Assembly: GCA_050486265.1 (NCBI GenBank)
Contig: JBJHCY010000001.1
Location: 124,001 to 188,000, forward strand
DNA length: 64,000 nt
Reading direction: 5' to 3'
Source: SLFH01 sp050486265
GTDB lineage: Bacteria > Planctomycetota > Phycisphaerae > Phycisphaerales > UBA1924
Each line of letters starts with the position of its first letter. Position 1 is the stretch's first letter. The notes beneath the pieces are model-generated. The model was not told where the DNA came from. It ran no database searches and saw only the letters and a list, made by a program, of their open reading frames with translations. The position numbers and the translations under genes are program-made. Positions 43,677-50,767 of this stretch are shown in pieces.

Positions 43677-45134
43677 TCAGCAGCCGGCTGCGAACGCGTT
43701 CAGGAACTCGAAGAAGTCGTCGGCGTCGATGACGCCGTCGTTGTTGAAGTCCGCGACGGGATCACCGGCGGCGAAGAGCTGGAGGAAGAGGAAGAAGTCG
43801 TCGGCGTCGACGACACCGTCGCCGTTGAGGTCGGGCGGGCAGGTCGGGCCGACGCTGACGGTTTCGAGGACGATCTGGCCGCCGTTGCCGAAGACATTGG
43901 CGTGCACGGCCTTGCCGGTGCCGACGACGCGTGAACCGTCGGGGGTGATGGCGACATCGTACCCGGAGCCGGGCATATCGATCTCGGCGATGAGGTTCAG
44001 GTCGCGGTCGTAGACCTGGATCTCGGGATAGACGCCCATGCCGTCGCCCCATGTGGCGAAAGCGAGGATCGACCCGTCGTCGGAGCTGTCTGCGCCGCGG
44101 GGACCGGTCTGGCGCGTGCCGGGGACCGGGTCGAGGATCTGGTGGTGCAAGAGTGTTCTGGTCGCGACATCCCACACGCGGACATTGAGCGTGTCTGTCG
44201 CGCTCTCGCGCGACATGGCGCCGATCGTAGAGCCGTCGCGCGAGACAGAGGTGCCGAAGCCGAACCACTCTGTCGGGGGCGTGGCAAAGCTGATGATCTG
44301 CTGGTAGTCGAAACCGTCCCACTCGTAGATCTGGAGGCTGAACCCGCCGACGGCGATGATGTTCCCGTCGCCAGAGATTCGGTAGTCGACATTGCCGGCG
44401 CCGCTGCCCGTGCCCGACCAGATGAGCTGTCCGTTGGTGGTGTCGACCACGCGCGGGCGATTACCGACGGAGACCATCGCCCGCGAGCCGTCGTCGCTCA
44501 GATCGATCGCCGCAAGCGAGCCGTCGAGTTCCTCGAAGGTCGAGATCTGTGCGCCGGTCTGCGCGTTGAAAAAGATGACGCGGTTCAGCCCCGAGCGGCG
44601 TGCGCCGGCGGCCACCACGCTGCCGTCGCGCGAGACCGCGACGGCGTTGCCCGGGCCGACGGTCAGGTCCGGGTCGAACACATGCGACCAGAGCGGCTGG
44701 TTGCTCGTCGAGTTGAACGCCTGCACGCGGACATCGCCGTTGAGGCGGTCGAGGTACGCCACCACATCTGAGCCCTTGGAGGCGGCGACGCCGGCGGGGC
44801 TGTTGCTCTCGCTGAAGACCTCGTAGATCGGTATCCCGTTCCCGTCGGTCTCGAAAGCAGCAAGACGATGCGTGTTGGTGCCGACCGCTCCGTAGGTGTG
44901 CGACGGCCCCATCGCGACGGTGTTGCCGATGCCCGGGCTGACATCGAAGTACCAGCCCCCGCTGCGCAGCGTCGGCACGCCGGGCGTCGGGTCCGCAGGC
45001 GTCTGCATCGGAACAGTGAAGACGCCCTCGGGCGTCACAACATCATGCACGGCGCTGGACTCGGCGGCGCTCGCGCCGGAAACCGCAAGCCCGCACGCCG
45101 CGGCAAGAACCATCGGCATCACTCTCGATCTCAT
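43677..45134 (-). CDS. Exported WD40-like beta-propeller protein with dockerin-type tail
   Basis: A 485-residue protein with a signal peptide (MPMVLAAACGLAVSGASA). Repeated blade-like motifs (AVSRDGSVVAAG, DLSDDGSRAMVS, SVSRDGSTIGAM, DSSDDGSILAFA, AITPDGSRVVGT) indicate a seven- or eight-bladed propeller. The tail is two EF-hand repeats ending FAAGC. The tail DNA is very similar to that of the next gene. Function is unknown; propellers with such tails probably scaffold or bind extracellular targets. Confidence 0.82.
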   Translation of the reverse strand: MRSRVMPMVLAAACGLAVSGASAAESSAVHDVVTPEGVFTVPMQTPADPTPGVPTLRSGGWYFDVSPGIGNTVAMGPSHTYGAVGTNTHRLAAFETDGNGIPIYEVFSESNSPAGVAASKGSDVVAYLDRLNGDVRVQAFNSTSNQPLWSHVFDPDLTVGPGNAVAVSRDGSVVAAGARRSGLNRVIFFNAQTGAQISTFEELDGSLAAIDLSDDGSRAMVSVGNRPRVVDTTNGQLIWSGTGSGAGNVDYRISGDGNIIAVGGFSLQIYEWDGFDYQQIISFATPPTEWFGFGTSVSRDGSTIGAMSRESATDTLNVRVWDVATRTLLHHQILDPVPGTRQTGPRGADSSDDGSILAFATWGDGMGVYPEIQVYDRDLNLIAEIDMPGSGYDVAITPDGSRVVGTGKAVHANVFGNGGQIVLETVSVGPTCPPDLNGDGVVDADDFFLFLQLFAAGDPVADFNNDGVIDADDFFEFLNAFAAGC

Positions 45135-45428
45135 CGCTGTAACCTCATTTTTGGTCGATGGCCTGAACAGGCGCGACCTTGAATCTCGGCCGATGCTCCC
45201 CCGGGGTACGCACACCGGTGACCCGGCCGACGGAACTCTCGTCTCCACGCACCCGCGCCAACAGCGCGGATGCACCGCGTCCGCACAGCTCGCGGCTTCC
45301 GAGAAACCCCCTTCGCGGACCTCACATCGCTGAAGGCCGCGAAAGCTCCAGAAGACGACCGCCTTCCGGAACCACGACTAGGTTGTATCAGGATTCTCGG
45401 TCCTGTGCAACCCCAATTCGAGCAATGA
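45135..45428. other. Intergenic region upstream of the minus-strand propeller gene
   Basis: About 290 bases presumed to hold the promoter of the 43677-45134 gene. I could not pick a confident -35/-10 pair. No repeat or small gene was recognised. Confidence 0.4.
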
Positions 45429-45429
45429 A

Positions 45430-45458
45430 AAAGCCCGACGCATGAAGCGGCGGGCTTT
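45430..45458 (-). terminator. Intrinsic terminator for the 45491-46243 gene
   Basis: AAAGCCCG at 45430-45437 pairs with CGGGCTTT at 45451-45458; the minus strand then reads TTTCATTG. It is the expected 3' hairpin about 30 bases past the dockerin gene stop. Confidence 0.75.
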
Positions 45459-45490
45459 GAAAGAAATGGCAGTGTGTTGATAGGTCTTGG

Positions 45491-46243
45491 TCAGCAGCCC
45501 GAGGCAAACGCGTTGAGGAACTCGAAGAAGTCGTCGGCGTCGATCACGCCGTCGTTGTTGAAATCGGCTCGGGGATCGCCCTGTGCAAAGAGCTGGAGGA
45601 AGAGGAAGAAATCATCCGCGTCGACCACGCCGTCGCCGTTGAGGTCGGGCGGGCAACTCGGCGCGCCGGCGGTGTAGTGCAACTCACCGACGAGCTCGCG
45701 CGAGCTGAAGAAGCTCCCGCTCGGAGTGAACGGCTGCGAACGAGAGTCGCCGGTCGTCAGCGTCAGGTTCGCGTCGGAGTAGATCCCGTACGGCGGGCTG
45801 CCGGAGCCGAAGTAGCGGGGGCCCGTCCCGATGAACACCAGCGCCACGCCGACCTGGTCGCCCGCCTGCATCTCGATGTCGGGGATATCGATGACCTCGG
45901 AGATCCCGTTGGCTTCGGGGCCCTGCGTCGCCGGGGCGATGCCCAGGAGCGTCCAGCCCGAGGGGTCGCTCCCCGGGCCCGCCGAGGCCGGCCCGCCCAG
46001 CGCCGTGCCCGAACGCACCCACACTTCGATCTCGAACGGAGCGCCGGCGGCGGCTTGGCTCGCCGTCCGCAAAGCGGTCACCGACAGGTCCTGCGCGTTG
46101 GCCTGCAGGTCGAAGAACATGCCCCAGTTCGGCGAGCCCCCGTTGTTGGCCGCGCCCGGGTTGGCCTGGAGAATCTCGTTCGCCAGCGTCGGGGCGGCCG
46201 CAAACGCCAATGCCATCGCGAAAATCGACTGCTTTCTCATCAT
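45491..46243 (-). CDS. Small exported protein with dockerin-type tail
   Basis: Two adjacent ATGs (46243 and 46240) follow GGGGAACG. Signal peptide IFAMALAFAAAPTLA. The body of about 170 residues is beta-rich and resembles many planctomycete exported domains (FEIEVWVRSGTA, DIPDIEMQAGDQVGVALVFIG), without catalytic motif. It ends with EF-hand repeats DLNGDGVVDADDFF and DFNNDGVIDADDFF and the terminal SGC. It is adjacent to another gene with an almost identical tail. Confidence 0.75.
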   Translation of the reverse strand: MMRKQSIFAMALAFAAAPTLANEILQANPGAANNGGSPNWGMFFDLQANAQDLSVTALRTASQAAAGAPFEIEVWVRSGTALGGPASAGPGSDPSGWTLLGIAPATQGPEANGISEVIDIPDIEMQAGDQVGVALVFIGTGPRYFGSGSPPYGIYSDANLTLTTGDSRSQPFTPSGSFFSSRELVGELHYTAGAPSCPPDLNGDGVVDADDFFLFLQLFAQGDPRADFNNDGVIDADDFFEFLNAFASGC

Positions 46244-46503
46244 CGTTCCCCTGCACAAAGACCGGACCGGCGGGCCGAATAGGCGACACGAGCGGACCGG
46301 GCCATGACGACAGTCTCAGGAGAGCGCGAAGAGACCTTCCCTCCGTGTCTCTCTCCTCATGCCCTACCAAAGTACCTGCCGGATGACAGGCACGCAACAG
46401 AACTTCCCGAGCAATCCGCAGCGGCTGCATTCCTGCAAAGGACACCCCGGGCCCCAAAGTCCTATAATCACCCCCCCCTCGCCTCGATCCGCGCAAGACA
46501 AGA

Positions 46504-46522
46504 CCCCCGCCATCGCGGGGGC
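46504..46522 (-). terminator. Hairpin after the tRNA gene
   Basis: CCCCCGC and GCGGGGG arms at 46504-46510 and 46515-46521 around CATC. On the minus strand, TCTTG follows. It lies 9 bases past the tRNA 3' end. Confidence 0.65.
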
Positions 46523-46530
46523 CGTCACAG

Positions 46531-46603
46531 TGGAGCGGAGGAGATTCGAACTCCCGACCTCATCATTGCGAACGATGCGCTCTACCAACTGAGCTACCGC
46601 CCC
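46531..46603 (-). tRNA. tRNA-Ala (CGC)
   Basis: A 73-base cloverleaf on the minus strand. Acceptor GGGGCGG/CCGCTCC (one G-U), D arm GCTC...GAGC with AGTTGGTA loop, anticodon stem-loop CATCG-TTCGCAA-TGATG with anticodon CGC, variable AGGTC, and T arm GGGAG-TTCGAAT-CTCCT (last pair G-T). The CCA end is not encoded, since the genome reads ACTG after the acceptor. It reads codon GCG, which is common in this GC-rich genome. Confidence 0.95.
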
Positions 46604-46748
46604 GGATTGTCGCCGCGGACCCCTTCCAGACCCGCGGCCGGGAGTCTAGGCGGATCCCGCCCGCACGCCAAGGCGACCCCAACTCGACCGGCCCTTCGCG
46701 ACGCCCCCAGAAAATTCCGCTCGACCCGGCCGAACCTCGGGCCAACAA

Positions 46749-46764
46749 TGAGAATAGATTCTCA
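46749..46764 (+). promoter_or_regulatory. Fur/Zur-type operator upstream of the zinc importer
   Basis: A perfect seven-base inverted repeat, TGAGAAT-AG-ATTCTCA, 63 bases before the ZnuA-like ATG. It is followed by two further ATTCTC/GTTCTC half-sites. The spacing and the zinc-uptake operon next to it make Zur the likely ligand. Confidence 0.72.
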
Positions 46765-46827
46765 GATTCTCGGGTTCTCTCCGATGGGCACGCGCCGCCG
46801 GCGTCCCGGCCTCTGGAGTTGTTTCAA

Positions 46828-47754
46828 ATGCGGACCTTCCTCGCTTGCATGCTGATCGGGATCGCATCGGCCTTCGTCGTCGGCTGCGGCGAGCGTTCCG
46901 AGACCAGACCCGAGGGTCCGCTTCGGGTCGTGGTCACGCTGCCGCCGCTGAAGGGTCTGGTCGAGCCGCTGCTCCCCGAGGGCTCGGAGGTGAAGGTGCT
47001 GCTGCCGCCGGGGGCGAATCACCACGGGTGGCAGCCGACGCCGAGCGATGTGGCGAGCCTGAGCCGCGCCGACATGGTGATCTACATCGGGCGGGGGCTC
47101 GAGCCGATCATCGTCCGCCATCTGAACCGGCACAAGACGCCCTGGCGCCGTGATGTCGCCTTCGCGGATCTTCTGGGCATCGAACTCGGGCATCATCACC
47201 ACCACGATCACGATCACCACGACGAGTGCGACCACGGCGACGAAGACCCGCACCTCTGGCTCGACCCTGTTCTCGTGAAACAGTTCGTCGAGAAGCTCGC
47301 GCCGATCGTGCACGAGGTCGCGCTGGAGGCCGGGCGCGACGCCGATGCCGCGGCCGCGGCCCCGATCCTCGCTCGGATCGATGCGCTCGACAACGCGTAC
47401 CGCGAGCGGCTGTCGCCCGTGAAGGGCGCCGTGATCGTGACGCACCACAACGCGTGGTCGCGCCTGACCGACCGCTACGGGCTGGAGGTCGCCGAGGTGC
47501 TGCGCCCGGTGGACACCGCCGAGCCGTCGGCGGGTGATATGGAGCGGGCGGCGCGTGCCGTGCGCGAGGCGGGCGTGCGTGGGGTCTTCCTTGAACCCCA
47601 GTACAGCGGGCGCGACGCGGGCGTGATCCGGCGCGTCGCCGGCGAGGCGGGGGTGTCGGTGGGGGTGCTCGACCCGCACGGCACCGGCGACTGGTTCGCC
47701 ATGATGCTCGCCAATCTCGACGAGCTCGTCCGGACCCTCGGCGGGTCGACCTAG
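46828..47754 (+). CDS. znuA: Zinc ABC transporter substrate-binding lipoprotein
   Basis: A cluster A-I metal-binding protein. Lipoprotein signal (ACMLIGIASAFVVGC). The family opening VVVTLPPLKGLV is followed by GANHHGWQPTPSDV with a metal His. A His-rich loop (HHHHHDHDHHDECDHGDED) precedes DPHLWLDP, a hallmark of zinc-type members. HHNAW and DPHG supply further ligands. ATG at 46828 is chosen for the TGGAG nine bases upstream; TTG at 46819 is in frame. It is the first gene of a znuA-znuC-znuB operon. Confidence 0.92.
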   Translation: MRTFLACMLIGIASAFVVGCGERSETRPEGPLRVVVTLPPLKGLVEPLLPEGSEVKVLLPPGANHHGWQPTPSDVASLSRADMVIYIGRGLEPIIVRHLNRHKTPWRRDVAFADLLGIELGHHHHHDHDHHDECDHGDEDPHLWLDPVLVKQFVEKLAPIVHEVALEAGRDADAAAAAPILARIDALDNAYRERLSPVKGAVIVTHHNAWSRLTDRYGLEVAEVLRPVDTAEPSAGDMERAARAVREAGVRGVFLEPQYSGRDAGVIRRVAGEAGVSVGVLDPHGTGDWFAMMLANLDELVRTLGGST

Positions 47755-47762
47755 AGTCGCGC

Positions 47763-48644
47763 ATGAGCCAGGCGACGCCCGGGGCCGATGCCGCGACCGG
47801 CGAAACTACACAGAACGCAGATCCCGCGATCGAGTTCGACCGCGTGAGCTTCCGTTACGCGGGGGCGGAATCGCCGGCCGTCGAACGCGTGAGCCTGCGT
47901 GTCGAGCGGGGCGAGTTTCTCGGCGTGCTCGGGCCCAACGGGGGCGGCAAGTCCACGCTGCTCAAGCTCGTGCTCGGCCGGCTGAAGCCGACGGCGGGAG
48001 AGGTCCGGGTGCTGGGGCGGACGCCGGCGGACGCCGTGGCCTCGGGGCTGGTCGGCGTGGTGGCCCAGAAGATCGGGGCCGAACTCGCGTTCCCGATCAG
48101 CGTCCGCCAGTGCGTCGAGCTGCGTTCGACGGCGAGGCTCTCGCCCTTTAAGCGGCCGGACCGGGCGTCAAAGAACAGGATCGACCGGGCGATGGAGCTT
48201 GTCGGCGTCGCCGACTTGGCGAAGCGACCGATCGGGCGACTCAGCGGCGGGCAGCTCCAGCGGGTGCTCATCGCCCGCGCGATCTCGACGGGCCCGAGCC
48301 TGCTCCTGCTCGACGAGCCGACCGTCGGCATCGATGTCGAGGGCCAGCGCCGCTTTGCGGACCTGCTCGGCACGCTGCGCCGCGAGCTCGGCCTGACGAT
48401 CGTGCTGGTGAGCCACGATGTGCGCTCGATCGTCGCGGGATGCGACCGCGTCGCCTGCATCGCCAGGACGGTGCACTCGCACACCTCGCCCGAGGGGCTG
48501 ACGCCGGCGGTGCTCGCGGAGGTCTTCCGCCACGATGTCGCGGGGATCTTCGGCGATGTGCATGTCGATGCGCACGACGCCGCGTCGTGCAGCGATCCGA
48601 GCCACGAGCACGAGCATGAGGTTCGCGGGGGGGATCGCCCGTGA
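47763..48644 (+). CDS. znuC: Zinc ABC transporter ATP-binding protein
   Basis: A 293-residue ABC ATPase with Walker A GPNGGGKST near residue 60, signature LSGGQLQRVLIARA, Walker B LLLLDEP and the H-loop VSHDV. The C terminus carries a His-rich tail (DPSHEHEHE), which could buffer zinc. It starts eight bases after znuA, and its stop overlaps the permease start (GTGA). Confidence 0.93.
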   Translation: MSQATPGADAATGETTQNADPAIEFDRVSFRYAGAESPAVERVSLRVERGEFLGVLGPNGGGKSTLLKLVLGRLKPTAGEVRVLGRTPADAVASGLVGVVAQKIGAELAFPISVRQCVELRSTARLSPFKRPDRASKNRIDRAMELVGVADLAKRPIGRLSGGQLQRVLIARAISTGPSLLLLDEPTVGIDVEGQRRFADLLGTLRRELGLTIVLVSHDVRSIVAGCDRVACIARTVHSHTSPEGLTPAVLAEVFRHDVAGIFGDVHVDAHDAASCSDPSHEHEHEVRGGDRP

Positions 48645-49522
48645 GAACATTCGACTACCTGACCGATCCCTCGCTCGGCTTGCAGTTTCTCGCCGGCTTT
48701 GTCGCGGCGTTGGCGATCGCGCTGCTCTGCGGCGTGCTCAGCGTGCTCGTTGTGCTCAAACGGCTCGCGTTCATCGGGCAGGGCGTGAGCCACGCGGCGT
48801 TCGGGGGCGTGGGCCTTGCGATGGTGCTCGGTCTTGCGACTGCCGAGGCGACGATCGGGCAGGACATCGGGATGTTCTTCGTCGTCGTGGCGTTCTGCAT
48901 CGCCTCGGCGCTGGGTGTGGCGTGGCTGAGCCGCGATGATTCGTCGCGTGCGGACACCGCGATCGGTGTCGTGCTGGCGGGCGCGATGGCGGTGGGGTTT
49001 TTGCTCGCGGCGCACGCGGGCAGGCGGGCGCAGGAGGCGGGCGAGCTCCCGCCGCCTTCGATCGAAACGGTGCTCTTCGGATCGTTTCTCACGCTCGGCT
49101 TCGCAGACGCGTTGATCGCGTGGGTATGCTGCGTGCTGATCGTCGGCGTGCTGTGGTGGGTCCGGCGGCCGCTGCTGTTCGCGTCGTTCGATGAGGAGGC
49201 GGCGATCTCGGCGGGGCTGAAGGTCGCGCGCCTGCGCCTGCTCTTGCTCTGCCTGCTGGCGGTCGCGATCGTGGTGACGATGCGCTTGGCCGGTGTGGTG
49301 CTCGCGTCGGCGCTGCTCGTGCTGCCCGGCGCCGTGGCGCTGCGGCTGAGCGCGCGCCTCTGGCTCGTGCTGACGATCGGTGTGCTTGTCTCGATCGTCG
49401 GGACGCTCGGTGGCGTGGTGCTCGCGTTCGAGCTGGACTGGCAGGCGGGGCCGAGCGTCGCCGTGGCGCTGCTTGCGATCTTCCTTGTCGCCGAGGGCGC
49501 CAGGGCGGTTTTTGCACGCTAG
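48641..49522 (+). CDS. znuB: Zinc ABC transporter permease
   Basis: A 293-residue family 3 ABC permease with eight or nine predicted helices. FIGQGVSHAAFGGVGLA is the conserved cytoplasmic-loop motif, and DEEAAISAGLKV corresponds to the coupling helix region. GTG at 48641 overlaps znuC. A weak CAGAT/ATCTG hairpin around an A-rich loop follows at 49538-49553. Confidence 0.93.
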   Translation: MRTFDYLTDPSLGLQFLAGFVAALAIALLCGVLSVLVVLKRLAFIGQGVSHAAFGGVGLAMVLGLATAEATIGQDIGMFFVVVAFCIASALGVAWLSRDDSSRADTAIGVVLAGAMAVGFLLAAHAGRRAQEAGELPPPSIETVLFGSFLTLGFADALIAWVCCVLIVGVLWWVRRPLLFASFDEEAAISAGLKVARLRLLLLCLLAVAIVVTMRLAGVVLASALLVLPGAVALRLSARLWLVLTIGVLVSIVGTLGGVVLAFELDWQAGPSVAVALLAIFLVAEGARAVFAR

Positions 49523-49582
49523 ACCGGTGTGCATGGTCCAGATAAAAAAATCTGCACTGTCTGCCTGAAACCGGGGCTTGCG

Positions 49583-49609
49583 TTGACACGGATCTTTCGG
49601 CGATACTTC
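49583..49609 (+). promoter_or_regulatory. Candidate promoter of the structured transcript
   Basis: A perfect TTGACA at 49583-49588 and a poor -10 candidate (TACTTC at 49604-49609, spacing 15). It is the best sigma-70-like hexamer in the gap and lies just upstream of the structured region. Confidence 0.4.
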
Positions 49610-49792
49610 ACCCATCGCGTTGAGCTTTGCGGGGCCCGCCACGGAGAACCCGGAGGAGGCACGCAAAGGGCGGCGCGACGAGCGGCCAAGGGCAGTGCAC
49701 GGCCAGGCCGCGCGATGAGCCCCCGGCGACGGCCGGGGGGAGTACGGAGCCCGGCGCAGGGCAGACACGCCCGAGGCCGGGGAGGCTCGTAC

Positions 49793-49809
49793 AGAAGGAG
49801 GTGGTCCAG
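49793..49809 (+). promoter_or_regulatory. Extended Shine-Dalgarno sequence
   Basis: AGAAGGAGGTGGTCCAG is complementary over AAGGAGGTG-G-TCCAG to the usual bacterial 16S rRNA 3' end (one G-U pair), far longer than ordinary ribosome sites here. It directly abuts the stem at 49742-49792. The 16S of this organism is not in the window, so the pairing uses the general bacterial sequence. Confidence 0.6.
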
Positions 49810-49847
49810 TGTCGAAATCTGATTCCGTGAGAGGGTCGCGGCGCTGA
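49809..49847 (+). other. Possible 12-codon leader peptide ORF
   Basis: GTG at 49809-49811, seven bases after GGAGG, opens MSKSDSVRGSRR and stops at TGA 49845-49847. The site is excellent but so short an ORF could be incidental. It would be a leader peptide if the RNA is a regulator of translation. Confidence 0.3.
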
Positions 49848-49954
49848 CGGCGCCCGACGGGGACGCCGCAGGACGCGGCCCTCAACCCAAGGGGTTCACT
49901 GAACCCCAATCACGACGGGGCCCAGCCCCGTGCAGGAACAAGTAACTCCTGCGG

Positions 49955-49989
49955 CCGCCGCCGGAAACCCCGGCGGCGGTTGTTTTTTT
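49955..49989 (+). terminator. Strong intrinsic terminator
   Basis: CCGCCGCCGG at 49955-49964 pairs with CCGGCGGCGG at 49970-49979, followed by TTG and seven T. It ends the structured transcript. Confidence 0.9.
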
Positions 49990-50011
49990 GCGGACCTTCT
50001 CATTAGGTTGT

Positions 50012-50060
50012 TTCCCACCTCGATTATTGTGGAACATTCCCACCTGCGCCGATGTATACT
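50012..50060 (+). promoter_or_regulatory. Promoter and candidate operator of the toxin-antitoxin pair
   Basis: An extended -10 TGTATACT lies at 50053-50060, 25 bases before the antitoxin GTG. Upstream are two TTCCCACCT repeats (near 50012 and 50037), the second inside GTGGAACATTCCCAC, an imperfect inverted repeat that could bind the antitoxin. Confidence 0.5.
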
Positions 50061-50084
50061 CCATGGGACGGTAAGGAGCGGCAG

Positions 50085-50351
50085 GTGCGACCGACATCCG
50101 AAGTCAGGCAGACCGACACCAAGGGACGCGTCGTCTTGGGCAAGGCGTTCGCGAACAAGCATGTGATCGTCCGCATCGAGGGCCCCATCGCGCATGTCGA
50201 ACTCGCGAAGGTCGTGCCCGAACGCGAGGCGTGGCTGCACGAAAACCCCGAGGCGATGCGGACCGTCCGCGAGGGGCTGAAGCAGGCGAGCGAGGGCCGC
50301 TTGAGCAAGTCGCCGCCGAAGGTCGTCGCGGACCCCGAGGACGAGGACTGA
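50085..50351 (+). CDS. Antitoxin-like protein, AbrB/SpoVT-type N terminus
   Basis: An 88-residue protein. GTG at 50085 is chosen over ATG at 50052 because AAGGAG lies six bases upstream and the earlier ATG overlaps the -10 box. Residues about 8-35 (QTDTKGRVVLGKAFANKHVIV) fit the swapped-hairpin DNA-binding fold. The charged C terminus would wrap the toxin. The toxin-like gene follows after six bases. No family-level match is certain. Confidence 0.6.
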   Translation: MRPTSEVRQTDTKGRVVLGKAFANKHVIVRIEGPIAHVELAKVVPEREAWLHENPEAMRTVREGLKQASEGRLSKSPPKVVADPEDED

Positions 50352-50357
50352 CCGACC

Positions 50358-50696
50358 ATGGCCTTCGCGCTGCGCTGGACCGAGCTTGCAGCCCAGCAGT
50401 TCCGGGAGCTCCAACTCGCGGCCGAGCAGGCGTCGAAGAAGCCCGGCAAACGCAAGCCCAAGCAGGTCGGCCTGTTCAAACAGGTTAACGGCTGCATCGC
50501 CAAGCTGGCCCAGAACCCCCGTCACCCAGGCCTCCAGACCCACCCATACAGTTCACTCGATCACCCTTACACCAAGGGTGAGAAGGTGTTCGAGGCGTAT
50601 GCGCAGAACAAGACGCCCGGCGCGTACCGGGTATTCTGGTGCTACGGCCCCGACCACAACGAGATCACCATCATCGCCATCACGCCCCATCCCTGA
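50358..50696 (+). CDS. RelE/ParE-superfamily toxin-like protein
   Basis: A 112-residue basic protein. The C terminus GAYRVFWCYGPDHNEITIIAITPHP is the core strand pair of RelE/HigB-like ribonucleases (Y-R-V-F-W, then I-T-I-I). The N-terminal helix LRWTELAAQQFRELQLAA fits the fold. Order antitoxin-toxin with a six-base gap supports a type II module. An mRNA-cleaving role is expected from the family; the catalytic residues are not certain. Confidence 0.65.
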   Translation: MAFALRWTELAAQQFRELQLAAEQASKKPGKRKPKQVGLFKQVNGCIAKLAQNPRHPGLQTHPYSSLDHPYTKGEKVFEAYAQNKTPGAYRVFWCYGPDHNEITIIAITPHP

Positions 50697-50767
50697 ATGA
50701 AAACCCTCGGTCGTCGCATCCTGTGCGAACCGGCCCCGCCCCCGACTTGTGCCGCAGGAGCACCGCC

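Larger units (their letters stand above)
49615..49989 (+). ncRNA. Candidate structured RNA or leader, unrecognised family
   Basis: About 375 bases with no good protein gene. Visible hairpins in order: CCCCCGGC/GCCGGGGG (49720-49739), a long interrupted stem GTACG-AGCC/GGCTCGTAC (49742-49792), GGGGTTC/GAACCCC (49891-49907), ACGGGGC/GCCCCGT (49915-49931), GCAGGA/TCCTGC (49932-49952) and the terminator. An unusually long Shine-Dalgarno sequence lies between the second and third hairpins. It is not recognisably tmRNA, RNase P, 6S or SRP RNA by the motifs I know. The strand is set by the promoter and the T-run. The boundaries are approximate. Confidence 0.45.

Noticed and set aside
46461..46470. 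TATAAT at 46463 as a promoter
   Set aside because: No plus-strand gene follows within 350 bases before the zinc operon's own control region, and no -35 was found.
49529..49822. Arg-rich open frames in the structured RNA interval
   Set aside because: They have no ribosome site, low-complexity Arg/Pro composition and cross strong hairpins.
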